Under the pieces are notes generated by a model. The model saw nothing but the letters and a program-made list of their open reading frames with translations, searched no databases and was not told the DNA's origin. DNA of 64,000 nucleotides, taken from contig CAZCUX010000017.1 in NCBI GenBank assembly GCA_964502005.1, forward strand, positions 1 to 64,000, in the 5' to 3' direction. The position numbers were made by a program, and so were the translations under genes. This document shows, piece by piece, positions 36,767-46,557 of this stretch. Numbering within the stretch: position 1 is the first letter of the stretch; the number at the start of each line of letters is the position of its first letter. The stretch comes from CAJWOS01 sp964502005. GTDB lineage: Bacteria > Myxococcota_A > UBA796 > UBA2385.

Positions 36767-39700
36767 ATGACCCCAGCACCGGGCATTGGTGACCGTTTTG
36801 GCGACTGGGTCTTGGAAGCTCCTTTGGGAGCCGGCGCATTCGGCACCACCTTTCGCGCCCGTGACAACATCGGTCGTATTGCAGCCATCAAGTTCCTCGC
36901 CGCTCCTCCCGGCGATGAGCTCCGCGCGCTCGCGCGCTTGTCCCATCCTGCAATCCCCACCATGTTCGAGGCCGCGGGCAGTCCGCGTCCGTACATCGCG
37001 ATGGAGCTGGCCGGCGGGCGGCCGCTGCGGCGGATGTTGCGCCATGGACGTGCGCCCGAAAGCGCGGCCTTGCAAATCGTCGCGGTTCTGGCCGACGCCT
37101 TGGCGGAGGTTCATCGCGCCGGCTTGTTTCACGGCGACCTCAAGCCCGAAAACGTACACGTAGAACGCATTGGCGAGCTGGGCATCTGGATTGTGGACTT
37201 CGGCGCCGCGGGCGATGGTCGCGCGGGAACGCTGCATTACGCGGCGCCTGAGCGTCTTCAGGACAATATCGCCACGGCGGCGGTAGATGTCTACGCGCTC
37301 GGCTTGATGCTGTTTGAGCTGCTGCACGGTCATTTGCCCGGCTTTGACGGAGATGTGTCCACCGCGCTGCAACGACGACGCACGGAGCGCCCCGCGATTC
37401 GGTTCGCAACCCCTTGGGCCGCAGACCTCATCGGCACGATGCTCGAACCCAACCCCGCGCTGCGCCCTACCGCTTCGGAAGTCGCAGACACGCTCGAAGC
37501 CCACGGCTATCGCTTGCCTGCACCTACGGGCGCAATGCTGCGGCGTCGCGCGCGTGTGGTCAGCGTGCCAGGGCCGGGCCTGGACGAATTTGTCGCGCGC
37601 TGGATACAAGACGGAGGATGCGCAGGCATCATCGGGGAACACGGAACCGGGCGAAGCCACGCCCTCCGCAACGCTGCGACCGAAGTGCAGGCGCAGGGCT
37701 TGTTGTGGTTGCGTTTGGGCGCATCCGCGATTCCGTGGCAGGTAGCGCGAGACGCCCTGGGCGACCCCCGCCTCCCCGGAGCGCCCGTATCGCTGCCGAT
37801 GGAGCCAGATTCGGGGTTGCGGGCGCGGTTGGCGGCGGAAGCAATCGCGGAACGGGCGGGTGGGCCGCTTTATGTGCTGGTGGACGACCTCGACCAAGCA
37901 GACCCCACGGCCATCGATACCCTCGCGAGTTTGTCGCGCCTGCCTGGCGTTCATGTGCTGTGCACATCCGTCGCGCCATTGCCGTTTGCCACGCGCTGCC
38001 ACACTCTCGCGGCGATGGGGGAACCGCAGCTCGGGCAGCTGGTTGCAGATGTCTTGGGTGACCCTTCGCCGGTCGCAGACATCGTCGCGCCGTTGTTGGC
38101 CACGGTTGGCGGCTGTCCTGGACGGGTGATTGATTGCTTGGCTGAAGCGTGTGACCAAGGACTTTTACAGCGAAGAGCCCGCCGTTGGCACCTCAGCGCG
38201 CGCGCATTCGAAGACTTGCTTGCGAACCAATGCCGGGGCGATGTCGCGCGCATTCGAATGTCGAGCCAAGAGGTCACCAACCTCGGTGCATTGATTGCGA
38301 TTTTTGGCGGGCCTGTCCCCAAAGAGCAACTCGCCGCCCTCGCGCCACTGCCGCGCGTTCGGTTTGGGGTCGCGCTGCAAGAACTCGTCGAGCACAACTT
38401 GGTCTGCGTGAATGGCGCGATGGTGCAGGTCACCGGACCACGAAGCGCCGCGGCGCTCGAAGCGGCCGCGAGCAATACACGCGACCTCCACGCGCGGGTG
38501 TTGTCGGTCGCCGATACGTTGCAGTTTGCGCCGCTGCGGGTGGTCCACCACCTGGTCCATGCGCAGGACCCCGAACTTACCGAAGCGCGTGCCGAACAAG
38601 CTCTTGCGGACGGAATGCTGCAAGACCCCGAGTACGCCGCGCGTCTCGCATTGCAGCTTTGGCGGGCGACTCCCGTGGTGCGTGTGGGTGGCGCTGTGCT
38701 CGAAGCCTTGTTGGCGGGCGAGTCCCCGGCGGCTGTCCAAGAAATTGGCGACTCCTTGCTGTCGCACCCCCATCCACCCCGCGCGGCTTGGCTTGCGATG
38801 GCGCGCTATTACGTGCATGTCGCGGAACGGCCCGCCGATGCGCTCCCGCTCCTCGACTGCGTGGCTGCGCACGACGGCGCGTTGGTGCAGTTGGATGCGT
38901 CGCTGTTGCGCGCGCAGGCGTACTTTCAGATGGGTTGCCACGAGGACGCGATAACGGTCGCCCGTAGTGCCTGCGAAGTCCTGCCGGGCCCTTCGCCGCG
39001 GGAACAAGACGCGTGGGTGACTCTTCATGGCACTTGGGCACAGGCCACGCATTCGCTCGGCGATGTCACGGCGGCCATCGCGATTATCGAGGCGATGCCC
39101 GAAGGGGTTGCGGCTGGTCGGCCCTGTCATGCGGTGCTCAAGGGCATTCTCGGTCGTTTGTTTTGGTATGCCAACCGGGTTCGGGAAGCGGCAGAAACCT
39201 TAGATGCCGGCGCAAGCGACCCCCTCCTGCCAACCCTTCAACGCGCGCGAATGCTCAACAATGCGGGGGTCGCGTCGTATTCTTGTGGCGACCGCAAGGC
39301 CGCGCTCGAGCGTTGGGAGCGCACCTTGGTGCTGTTTGAGCGCCTGGGCGCGAGCCTAGAGCTGATTCGAATTCGCAACAACCTTTGTGTGGGCTACACC
39401 GAGGCAGGGCGCTGGGAACGGGCCCGCGCGGCGGGAATGGCGGGCTACGAAGAAGCCGTTGCACGCAACAACCACCTCTATTCCGCGATGTGCGCCGGCA
39501 ATCTGGGCGACCTCTTCGCCGCCCAAGACGACCTCGCCACCGCGCGAAGTTGGTACCGCACCGCGCAGACGTTGGCCGATGCGCATGACCTCGCGAGCGA
39601 GCGGGTAGAGCTGGCTCGTCGACAAGCCGACGTCGCCGTGCGCGAGGCCGCCGCCGATGCGTTCGAGCGGGCCCAAGCGGCGAAAGAGCTCGCAGAGGCC

Positions 39701-41182
39701 GCGGGGGAGGAGGTCGAAGCGCTGCGTGCGTCTTTGTTGATGCTTGTGTGTGAAGCACGCCAAGCGCCTTCAGCGCAGGTTGGAGAGCAAATTGAAGCGG
39801 TGCTCGATGCGTTTCGAGACAAAGGACTGAGCGGGCATCTTGCGGAAGCGCGCGCGTGGGCGGCAGAAGCCTTCTTGGAGCTTGGGGAAGCGCGGAGTGC
39901 GCTCAAGCGGATTGACGCCGTGGCGACGTACGCCGTAGAGCACGGCCACGGCCCGCTGCGGCGCCGTGCAGAGGCGCTGCGGGACCGGGCCCAAGCGTTG
40001 GTGCAGACCGACCCCCAGAGTGGCCACTTCGAGCGTATGTTGGAGTTGGCCACCGGTGTCGCGCGCGAACAAGACCCCGAGCGCTTGCTCGACGCGATTG
40101 CGGCTGCGGGCTTGGAGCTGCTCGACGGCGACCGCTGCTTCGTGCTGCTCACAGAGGGCAAGAATGTGCGCGTGGTGCGCGCGGTGTGCCGTCCCGGCCT
40201 CTCTGTGCAGGTTGACGCACAGCCGAGTCGCTCGATTGTCGAGCAAGTCATCGCACAGCGTCGGCCCGTGATTGCCAACGACCTCATGGAGCGCAACGAC
40301 CTTCGTGAAGCGCGTTCGGTGGCCCTGTTGGCGCTGCGCTCGGCAATGTGTGTGCCGATGACCGACGGCGACACCCTCCTCGGCCTGCTTTATGTCGACA
40401 GCAAGCGGGCAAGTGAGCAAGAGCTCGGTGCAGTCGCCCACTTGATGCGCGCCCTCGCGTCCCATGCCGCGGTTGCCATCGGGCACGCGCGCCATACAGA
40501 AGCCCTCGAGCGCCGCGCTGCGCACGCTGCCGAACTTGTCCACGACCTCCGAAGCCCCCTGGCGGCCGCGGTCTCCCTCCTCGAAGAGATGCGCGACGAC
40601 GCCGTGGGTCTCCGGGAGGACACCGCGCGGCACGAAGAAGCCATCGCGCTCATGCGGAAGACGATGTCGTTGGCCGAGCAGGTGCTCAAAGGCGACGACC
40701 AAGGCACCGAAATTCCGCTAGAGGTCGGCACCCGGCTGCAAGAGCTCGGACAAGCCCTCGACCGTCTCGCCCAGCGGAGTGGAAAGTCGGTCGACCTTCG
40801 CGTGCAAACCACCGCACGAATCGTCGCCAACCCCGATGCCTTCGACCGCGTGGTCACCAACCTCGTGTCCAACGCGCTTCGTTTTATTCCGAGCGGCGGC
40901 ACGGTAGAAATCGGTGCGGGCCTCACGGCAAATGGCGTCCAAATCGAAATTTCCGACAATGGCTCCGGCATCCCCGCCCATCTCCTCGGCACACTTTTTG
41001 AGCGCGGCGTCAAAGACTCCGGTGCGCGTGGAGGGCACGGCCTCGGCCTCGCGATTGTGGCGCGCTTGGTGCGGGAAATGGGCGGGGTGGTTCGTGCCTC
41101 CAACAATCCCGACCGGGGCGCGCGGTTCACCATCATCGTTCCCGCCTTGGCGGGGCGCGTCGTGGGCGCGAAGACCGGCTGA
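36767..41182 (+). CDS. Hybrid Ser/Thr protein kinase - TPR - GAF - histidine kinase
   Basis: The 1471-residue protein joins two kinase types. Residues 1-255 are an eukaryotic-like kinase: glycine loop LGAGAFGTTF, Lys42, HGDLKPEN with D124, D144-F-G and an unusually short activation segment ending in APE. Around 287-300 a P-loop-like GEHGTGRSH has Arg where Lys is expected, as in signalling ATPases. About 560-1060 is TPR-like. A GAF domain spans about 1092-1241. The HisKA helix carries the phosphoacceptor H1259 in ELVHDLRSPL, and the HATPase domain has N1369 and DNGSGIP, GHGLGL boxes. No membrane helix is seen. ATG 36767 is the chosen start; GTG 36746 is possible. Confidence 0.93.
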   Translation: MTPAPGIGDRFGDWVLEAPLGAGAFGTTFRARDNIGRIAAIKFLAAPPGDELRALARLSHPAIPTMFEAAGSPRPYIAMELAGGRPLRRMLRHGRAPESAALQIVAVLADALAEVHRAGLFHGDLKPENVHVERIGELGIWIVDFGAAGDGRAGTLHYAAPERLQDNIATAAVDVYALGLMLFELLHGHLPGFDGDVSTALQRRRTERPAIRFATPWAADLIGTMLEPNPALRPTASEVADTLEAHGYRLPAPTGAMLRRRARVVSVPGPGLDEFVARWIQDGGCAGIIGEHGTGRSHALRNAATEVQAQGLLWLRLGASAIPWQVARDALGDPRLPGAPVSLPMEPDSGLRARLAAEAIAERAGGPLYVLVDDLDQADPTAIDTLASLSRLPGVHVLCTSVAPLPFATRCHTLAAMGEPQLGQLVADVLGDPSPVADIVAPLLATVGGCPGRVIDCLAEACDQGLLQRRARRWHLSARAFEDLLANQCRGDVARIRMSSQEVTNLGALIAIFGGPVPKEQLAALAPLPRVRFGVALQELVEHNLVCVNGAMVQVTGPRSAAALEAAASNTRDLHARVLSVADTLQFAPLRVVHHLVHAQDPELTEARAEQALADGMLQDPEYAARLALQLWRATPVVRVGGAVLEALLAGESPAAVQEIGDSLLSHPHPPRAAWLAMARYYVHVAERPADALPLLDCVAAHDGALVQLDASLLRAQAYFQMGCHEDAITVARSACEVLPGPSPREQDAWVTLHGTWAQATHSLGDVTAAIAIIEAMPEGVAAGRPCHAVLKGILGRLFWYANRVREAAETLDAGASDPLLPTLQRARMLNNAGVASYSCGDRKAALERWERTLVLFERLGASLELIRIRNNLCVGYTEAGRWERARAAGMAGYEEAVARNNHLYSAMCAGNLGDLFAAQDDLATARSWYRTAQTLADAHDLASERVELARRQADVAVREAAADAFERAQAAKELAEAAGEEVEALRASLLMLVCEARQAPSAQVGEQIEAVLDAFRDKGLSGHLAEARAWAAEAFLELGEARSALKRIDAVATYAVEHGHGPLRRRAEALRDRAQALVQTDPQSGHFERMLELATGVAREQDPERLLDAIAAAGLELLDGDRCFVLLTEGKNVRVVRAVCRPGLSVQVDAQPSRSIVEQVIAQRRPVIANDLMERNDLREARSVALLALRSAMCVPMTDGDTLLGLLYVDSKRASEQELGAVAHLMRALASHAAVAIGHARHTEALERRAAHAAELVHDLRSPLAAAVSLLEEMRDDAVGLREDTARHEEAIALMRKTMSLAEQVLKGDDQGTEIPLEVGTRLQELGQALDRLAQRSGKSVDLRVQTTARIVANPDAFDRVVTNLVSNALRFIPSGGTVEIGAGLTANGVQIEISDNGSGIPAHLLGTLFERGVKDSGARGGHGLGLAIVARLVREMGGVVRASNNPDRGARFTIIVPALAGRVVGAKTG

Positions 41183-41185
41183 TAC

Positions 41186-41752
41186 CTACGGATGCGCGTC
41201 CGAATTTCGACGCGCGCGGCGCCACAAGCGCACCATCAACTGCCCGTATGCGCCCTGCCCAAACGAGCGGCGTGTGGCCAAGGCGGTGGTGGTGGGCGCG
41301 ACCGCAAAGCCAGGCCGGTTGCACGAAAGGTCGAGGGTGTCGAGCAAGGCATCAAGCTCCGCCCGTCCACCGAGCGAAGAAAACGGCATGCCGCCGGACA
41401 CAAACGCGCGGCAGACCACTTGTCCGACTACGCGGCTGAGGCGGCCACCCATCAAAAACCAGCTCTGCTCTACCGAACCATTGGCAAATGCCGCGCGGCT
41501 CCATTCATACAAGAACTGCACGGGCGGGGGCCGCTTGACATCCGGCTGGAGCACAAACAGCAAGGGTGCGCCGAGATGCTGGGACACCGCCGCGAAAGCC
41601 TCGACTGCTGGCTGAATATAATCGAGGCCAGGAGTGTAGGTGGTGGTGAGTCGAATGACCCGGCTGTGGGGGCGGTCGCGGACGTAGGTGTCGGGGCCTA
41701 CGCGAAACAACGGTCCTTCGACGGCATCTTTGTCAATCCAGCTCCACTCCAT
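41186..41752 (-). CDS. Hypothetical protein
   Basis: The 188-residue protein has no signal or membrane segment. It is mixed alpha/beta (RVIRLTTTYTPGLDYIQPAVEAFAAVSQHLG, LLFVLQPDVKRPPP). ATG 41752 follows GGGAGTCACG. It converges on the kinase gene with a three-base gap. No family recognised. Confidence 0.6.
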   Translation of the reverse strand: MEWSWIDKDAVEGPLFRVGPDTYVRDRPHSRVIRLTTTYTPGLDYIQPAVEAFAAVSQHLGAPLLFVLQPDVKRPPPVQFLYEWSRAAFANGSVEQSWFLMGGRLSRVVGQVVCRAFVSGGMPFSSLGGRAELDALLDTLDLSCNRPGFAVAPTTTALATRRSFGQGAYGQLMVRLWRRARRNSDAHP

Positions 41753-41880
41753 CGTGACTCCCCGTTCGTTTGTCCAAAATGCGCAAACTCTCCATCGGAG
41801 AGAATAACGCAATTGTCAAAACGGTTTGGAGAAATTGTGAAGGGCGATGAATGGGTGGAGACAGCCTCGGGAAGACGAGC

Positions 41881-41912
41881 AAAAAAACGGACGCCAAAAC
41901 GCTTGCGTCCGT
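41881..41912 (-). terminator. Rho-independent terminator of the 41920-42306 gene
   Basis: On the minus strand, an 8-bp stem ACGGACGC/GCGTCCGT (41905-41912 and 41887-41894) closes a 10-nt loop and is followed by seven Ts (41881-41887). It starts seven bases after the stop codon. Confidence 0.92.
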
Positions 41913-41919
41913 GCTAATA

Positions 41920-42306
41920 TTACGCGGCTTTACATGCTTTTCGTCTTGTTGCGAGTACGGTTGACAAATGAACAAGAAACTGATGCATTTCTGCCTTGTT
42001 GGCAATCACGCGAACGGTAGACTGGCCGTTTTCTCCCGTCGGCGGCGCTGTCGCGAGGCCGAACGAATCGATGCGTACAGTTCCCGATAACTCGCTCAGC
42101 GCCACTAGCTCATCCATCACGGCCGTGCGCAGCTCCGCGACGGTGCTCGGCAGTGCATCGCCGACTTTTCCGTCGACTTCGGATGCGATGCGCGCGTGCA
42201 GGTCCTTCATCGCAATACGGGCCTTGCCGGAACGCCACATATCGGTGACGGTGCGAGACATAAGGTTGCCGGCCAAATTCAAGGCAACGGTGTTGATGTA
42301 GGCCAT
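41920..42306 (-). CDS. Hypothetical protein
   Basis: The 128-residue protein begins MAYINTVALNLAGNLMSRTVTDMW and is mainly helical, ending in a basic RRKACKAA tail. No signal peptide. ATG 42306 follows GAGGTG, and a strong terminator lies just downstream, so it is a single-gene unit. The opening resembles small phage-tail or secreted-structure proteins only loosely; I make no functional call. Confidence 0.62.
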   Translation of the reverse strand: MAYINTVALNLAGNLMSRTVTDMWRSGKARIAMKDLHARIASEVDGKVGDALPSTVAELRTAVMDELVALSELSGTVRIDSFGLATAPPTGENGQSTVRVIANKAEMHQFLVHLSTVLATRRKACKAA

Positions 42307-42466
42307 GATTTCACCTCGGGGTCATGGGGTGCTTCGGACCTTTGGCCGGCGGCCTGATGGTTTTTTGGATGCAATCGACGGAAGACCCGAACCTGAATCC
42401 AACAGCGGCGAACTCGTCTGGTTGGAATTGGGGGACCGGCGTCCCGTGCGTGGAAGGAGAATGGGC

Positions 42467-43891
42467 ATGAATGGTCGTTGTGTTGCGCTGGTGGTCGTTC
42501 TGCTGGGGGCTGCTTGCACGGCACCCAAGGGCCCTGACGTCCGCGCCGGCAGTGCGGCCGCAGACCCCTCTACGCATGTCGTCGTGATTGGCGCGGGTAT
42601 CGCGGGCGTGACCGCGGCGCGTATGCTCATGGAGGTGGGCGTTTCGGTCGAAGTGGTCGAAGCGCGCGACCGCATCGGCGGCCGGTTGTGGACCGAGTCC
42701 GTCGCGGGCACCCCCCTCGACCTCGGCGGCGCGTGGATTCATGGCGACCGGGGGAGCCCTCTGATGGACCTCGCCGACGACGCCAACATCGATGTCATCG
42801 TCGACAACAGCAAGGAAAACGCGGGCTACGACGAAGCGCGTGCCGCGACCATCTCTGATGCGCAATGGGCGGCGATGGGGCGGGCCTACAACCGCTTCCC
42901 CGACTTTTTGTCTGATGCGCGCAGCGATTTGGGCGCGTCTGCTTCGCTGGCCGACGCCGCCGATTGGTGGGTCGACGCTGAAGGCCTCTCCGGCGCCGAA
43001 GCGCGGGGCGCGCGGTTCGCGCTCAACCACTGGTATGGCACCACCGACTACGCCAGCGCCCCCGAAGACCTCTCCTTGCGCTGGTTTTGGGAAGAAGGCG
43101 GCTTCGCGGGGGGCGACCACCTCCCGATTGGCGGCTACGGGCAGATGGTGGACCACCTCGCCGATGGCCTGACCATCCACACCGGCGCGGTCGTGTCCTC
43201 GGTAACCGTCGATGCTGACGGCGTTGTGGTCGAAACCTCCCAAGGCTCCTTCTCCGGCACCCACGTCATCTGCACGCTGCCACTGGGCGTGCTGAAGGCA
43301 GGCACCGTCGCGTTTTCGCCATCGTTGTCCAGCGACCGCTTGGCCGCGATTCGTCGCTTGGACATGGGCAATCTCGAAAAGGTGGTGCTGCGCTTTGATG
43401 ACACCTGGTTCCGTCCCGAAGGAGGCGGCACCTGGCTCGCGGCCGATGAAGGCGGCGCGTGGGCCTCGGTCGTCGACCTCACCGACGCAGCGGGCGCGCC
43501 GACCCTCGGCGTCATCACCGGGGGCACCTTCTCGCGCGTCGAGCGCGAAGCCATGACCGATACCCAGCTCGTCGACGCCGTCCTGGATATGCTCCCGCTG
43601 CTGTACGACCGCCGCGTGCCCGACCCCATCGCCACCGCCGTTACCCGCTGGGGCAGCGACCCCTTCGCGCGGGGAAGCTATAGCTTCGTACCGGTCGGCG
43701 CGTCGTTAGACGACCTCGACCTCTTGGGTACACCCGAAGGCGAGCGGCTGCTCTTCGCGGGGGAAGCCACCACTGGCCGGTATCCCAGCACCGTCCATGG
43801 CGCTCTGTGGACGGGCTTGCGTGAAGCCCATCGATTGGGTGTGCGACAGTTTTATGCCGGTGGCTTGGGCGACTGGGCCGACACCTTTTAG
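42467..43891 (+). CDS. Exported flavin amine oxidase (lipoprotein)
   Basis: The 474-residue protein has a lipoprotein signal (lipobox LGAAC, Cys16) followed directly by an FAD-dependent amine-oxidase domain. The dinucleotide fold is VVVIGAGIAGVTAARML. Further family motifs are ARDRIGGRLWT, DLGGAWIHG, VICTLPLGVLKAG and the C-terminal LLFAGEATTGRYPSTVHGALWTG. These enzymes oxidise amines to aldehydes with release of peroxide. A lipid-anchored location is unusual. ATG 42467 is chosen because AGGAGA is seven bases upstream; ATG 42461 is too close. Confidence 0.9.
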   Translation: MNGRCVALVVVLLGAACTAPKGPDVRAGSAAADPSTHVVVIGAGIAGVTAARMLMEVGVSVEVVEARDRIGGRLWTESVAGTPLDLGGAWIHGDRGSPLMDLADDANIDVIVDNSKENAGYDEARAATISDAQWAAMGRAYNRFPDFLSDARSDLGASASLADAADWWVDAEGLSGAEARGARFALNHWYGTTDYASAPEDLSLRWFWEEGGFAGGDHLPIGGYGQMVDHLADGLTIHTGAVVSSVTVDADGVVVETSQGSFSGTHVICTLPLGVLKAGTVAFSPSLSSDRLAAIRRLDMGNLEKVVLRFDDTWFRPEGGGTWLAADEGGAWASVVDLTDAAGAPTLGVITGGTFSRVEREAMTDTQLVDAVLDMLPLLYDRRVPDPIATAVTRWGSDPFARGSYSFVPVGASLDDLDLLGTPEGERLLFAGEATTGRYPSTVHGALWTGLREAHRLGVRQFYAGGLGDWADTF

Positions 43892-43908
43892 TGTCCGCGC
43901 GCCCGCGC

Positions 43909-44604
43909 TTACCGGATGAGCTGTCCAAAGTTGCCCGACACACCGAGCGACGCCGATGGCCCGCCCGTCTCAAAATCCCAGCCAAGGGCCATGTCCGCGG
44001 TGAGGTTTGTCGTCGGGCGCCAGCGGGCCCCGCCTACCACCAGCGGCGCGTCTCCAACGCCGCCCGCGTAAAGGGTGGTGCTGCCGTCCACAAACGCCGA
44101 CCACCGCTTGTTGAGCGCCCATCCAGCGAGGCCGGAGAAGGGCATGCCGGCGGTATTGAGCGACCCGCCGCCGACCAGTGCGAGGGCGAGGTCGGTGCGG
44201 ACCTCCAGGCCGTTTTTGTTGTAAAACGTGAACAGGGCGCCCACTTCGCCGGTCCAAATCTCGCCGCCCATCGGGATGGCCGACAGCGCTTGGGCCGCGA
44301 ACTGGACCTTGCGGTCCTGCACAATCCCGATCTTCCCGCCTACGTCCATCACCGGCGCGCCGCTGCCCATCGACGCGAGGTCCACCGTCACGCGCGGTTC
44401 CAAGCGGCCGTTGGACCACTTCACGCGCAACGGCACCACCACGCCTTCTTCGTCAAATGTGGCGCCAAGCTCGCCTTCGAGCGTGTTCGTCGCGATGAGC
44501 TTGCCGCTGCGGGAATGCGTGGGCCGGTCGGGTACGGGCGTGGACGCTTGTGCCGTGCTTGCCACCAAAATGAGCAAGGCAGGGCCGAACGGTGCGAACT
44601 TCAT
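43909..44604 (-). CDS. Putative outer-membrane beta-barrel protein
   Basis: The 231-residue protein has a signal peptide (MKFAPFGPALLILVASTAQA) and alternating polar/hydrophobic strands with many Gly and aromatic residues, such as GALFTFYNKNGLEVRTDLALALVGGGSLN, and ends in a strand (ASLGVSGNFGQLIR). This fits a small outer-membrane barrel. It converges on the amine oxidase gene with a 17-base gap. Family not recognised. Confidence 0.68.
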   Translation of the reverse strand: MKFAPFGPALLILVASTAQASTPVPDRPTHSRSGKLIATNTLEGELGATFDEEGVVVPLRVKWSNGRLEPRVTVDLASMGSGAPVMDVGGKIGIVQDRKVQFAAQALSAIPMGGEIWTGEVGALFTFYNKNGLEVRTDLALALVGGGSLNTAGMPFSGLAGWALNKRWSAFVDGSTTLYAGGVGDAPLVVGGARWRPTTNLTADMALGWDFETGGPSASLGVSGNFGQLIR

Positions 44605-44686
44605 GTTGTCTCTGGGGCGGTGGTTGACACGTCCATCCTATACCAACGCGCGCCGCCGATGGGAAACGTCTCCTTCATCCCCCCCC

Positions 44687-45613
44687 CTACCGCGTCGGCG
44701 CTTCGCCCAACCACTCCGCGACCTGCTGCACCACGCCGGGGTCTCGAAGAATACGGCGGTGACCGAGGCCGTGGGTCAGCAGGGTCGCCGACGGGCGCCA
44801 CACGTTGGTCAGGCGCGGCAGACGGTCGATGGGAATCTCGTTGTCGTCGTGGTCGTGAATCAGGAACAACGGCTCGCTGCGTCCGGCATACAAGCGCTCG
44901 GCCATGAGGTCGTGCCAGCGGGTGCCGGTGCGCAAGGCCTGGCGACCCATCACGCGCCGCATGGTGCGTTGGTCGATGCCCAGGGCGTTCTGAATGGTAC
45001 GGGGCGTGTCTTCCGTCCAAATCCCAGGCCCAATCAGCACCGCGCGGTCGACCGACCAGCCGCGCTGAAGGGCCGCCGCTGCGGCCATCGCACCGAAGCT
45101 GTGGGCCACAACCGCGTGCACCGGACCCAGGCGGTCGGCCACCTCGCGCAAGGCGGTCACAAAACTGGGCAAGCTGGCGCCGATGTTCGCGGAGTCTCCG
45201 TGCCCCGGAGCGTCAAAGGCCAGAACACGCCAGCCCCGCGCGACCAAAGCAGGTGCGAGCGCGGCGAGCTGGCTGCCTCTGCCCTCCCAGCCGTGGACCA
45301 ACAGCACCGTTGGCATCGGTACTTCCGCGCATCCCGGCGGCCCCAGCACATCGGCCCACCACTCCACCGCAGCGATATGGCCAGCACCCGTTGGCAAGCG
45401 CGTTGGCCACGCCGTTTGCAGCAGCGCCTTCTCCCATGCAGGCCGTCGATAGCGGGTCGGGCGCGACATCAAGTGGTCGGCCAAGCGCACCGCGGACAAC
45501 GGCGCCACCCGCGACAGCGCGCCCATGCCCAGACGAAAGGCGGGCGGCGGCACGCGGCTGGAATCTGTACGAACGGTCGTGCTTTTTTGTTTGCGGAAGT
45601 CGGGAAGGGTCAT
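44687..45613 (-). CDS. Alpha/beta-hydrolase
   Basis: The 308-residue protein has an alpha/beta-hydrolase fold from about residue 100. HGWEGRG is the oxyanion loop, DAPGHGDS is the second family motif and AHSFGA carries the nucleophile Ser172. A late HDHDD Asp and GLGHRRIL His complete the triad. No signal peptide; probably a cytosolic esterase or lipase of unknown substrate. It lies 72 bases downstream of the TetR gene on the same strand and is its likely target. Confidence 0.88.
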   Translation of the reverse strand: MTLPDFRKQKSTTVRTDSSRVPPPAFRLGMGALSRVAPLSAVRLADHLMSRPTRYRRPAWEKALLQTAWPTRLPTGAGHIAAVEWWADVLGPPGCAEVPMPTVLLVHGWEGRGSQLAALAPALVARGWRVLAFDAPGHGDSANIGASLPSFVTALREVADRLGPVHAVVAHSFGAMAAAAALQRGWSVDRAVLIGPGIWTEDTPRTIQNALGIDQRTMRRVMGRQALRTGTRWHDLMAERLYAGRSEPLFLIHDHDDNEIPIDRLPRLTNVWRPSATLLTHGLGHRRILRDPGVVQQVAEWLGEAPTR

Positions 45614-45685
45614 CGAGGCTCCTCTCCAAAAAAGGGTGCCGGGGGGCGAAATCGGGAAACGCGGGCGCTTCCCAGCGAGCAGGGT

Positions 45686-46378
45686 CTACGCGCGGATGCT
45701 GTCGAACACACGCTCGATGGCGCGGTCGCAGAGGGCTTGCGCATCGGCGCGGTCGAGCAGGCGACGGTACAAGTGGAGCCCCAAGAGTGCGCCGTACAGC
45801 TCAAACGCGACTTGCTCGGGGTTGGTGCGGTGGGAGAAGTGGCCTTCTTCGACACCGAGGCGCACGGCGCGGGTGAGCGTCGCGACCCAATCGGCTTGGC
45901 TGCGGGCGAGGGCCTCGCGCAACGGACCCGGCCTGTCGTCTAGCTCGGTCGCCGCGGCAACGAACACGCAGCCACCGGGGGGGCCGTCGCCCAATGCCCA
46001 GCGCGTCCAGCGGTAGACCATCGCGCGCACCCGCGGCTCGCCACGCGGCGCGAGCAGCGCGGGCCGCACCACAGCCTCGATGAACTGCTGCTCTCCCGCT
46101 TCAAGCACCTGGAGCTGCAACATCTCTTTGCTCTTGAAGTGCGCGAAGAGGCCCGACTTCGACAACGAGAGCGCGCGGGCCAAGGCGCCCATGCTCAAGC
46201 CATCGAAGCCTTCGGTAGACGCCATTCGCAGCGCATGGTCGAGGATATGCCGGCGGGTGCGCTCGCCTTTGGCCAATCGCGCATCGTATGCGTCATTTGT
46301 ATCGAGCGCGCCGTCACCATGGGAGTCGTGCGCGGGCGCCGCTTGTGTTTGCGTCGCGTCGTCGTCGGTTCGTTCCAC
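45686..46378 (-). CDS. TetR-family transcriptional regulator
   Basis: The 230-residue protein has about 36 extra N-terminal residues, then a TetR-type DNA-binding domain: RTRRHILDHALRMASTEGFDGLSM and the helix-turn-helix LARALSLSKSGLFAHFKSKE. The rest is a ligand-binding helical domain. It starts with GTG 46378 behind GAGGTGG. It is first in a pair with the hydrolase gene. An operator-like sequence at 46438-46462 lies about 60 bases upstream, fitting autoregulation. Confidence 0.92.
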   Translation of the reverse strand: MERTDDDATQTQAAPAHDSHGDGALDTNDAYDARLAKGERTRRHILDHALRMASTEGFDGLSMGALARALSLSKSGLFAHFKSKEMLQLQVLEAGEQQFIEAVVRPALLAPRGEPRVRAMVYRWTRWALGDGPPGGCVFVAAATELDDRPGPLREALARSQADWVATLTRAVRLGVEEGHFSHRTNPEQVAFELYGALLGLHLYRRLLDRADAQALCDRAIERVFDSIRA

Positions 46379-46437
46379 TCGCCACCTCGTCTGCGGTCAA
46401 CATGCCCGCTTCGGTGTTCGGTGTCACGAAAAAAAAG

Positions 46438-46462
46438 TCCGACCGTTCGTTTTATTTTTCCG
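46438..46462. promoter_or_regulatory. Operator-like motif upstream of tetR-type gene
   Basis: CCGACCGTTCG followed by an A/T tract and TTTTCCG lies in the tetR upstream region. Nearly the same sequence, with a one-base length change, recurs at 47143-47168 beyond the next gene. The first part resembles half-sites bound by some TetR regulators. Confidence 0.35.
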
Positions 46463-46557
46463 TTTCGAGGGGGCGAGGGAGACGCCCGTGCACACCTCTG
46501 CACAGCCCGGCGCGAGAACGGGGGCATTCTGCTGGTTCATTTCGCGCCGGAGCCAAC

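Noticed and set aside
36110..38158. Long minus-strand frame opposite the HD-GYP and kinase genes
   Set aside because: It is a GC-rich shadow of two well-supported plus-strand genes with many Arg/Gln runs and no domain.
41790..41870. A further copy of the GCGTAAC hairpin family near 41800 and 49080
   Set aside because: Only short TAACGCAA matches are present, without the complementary arm.
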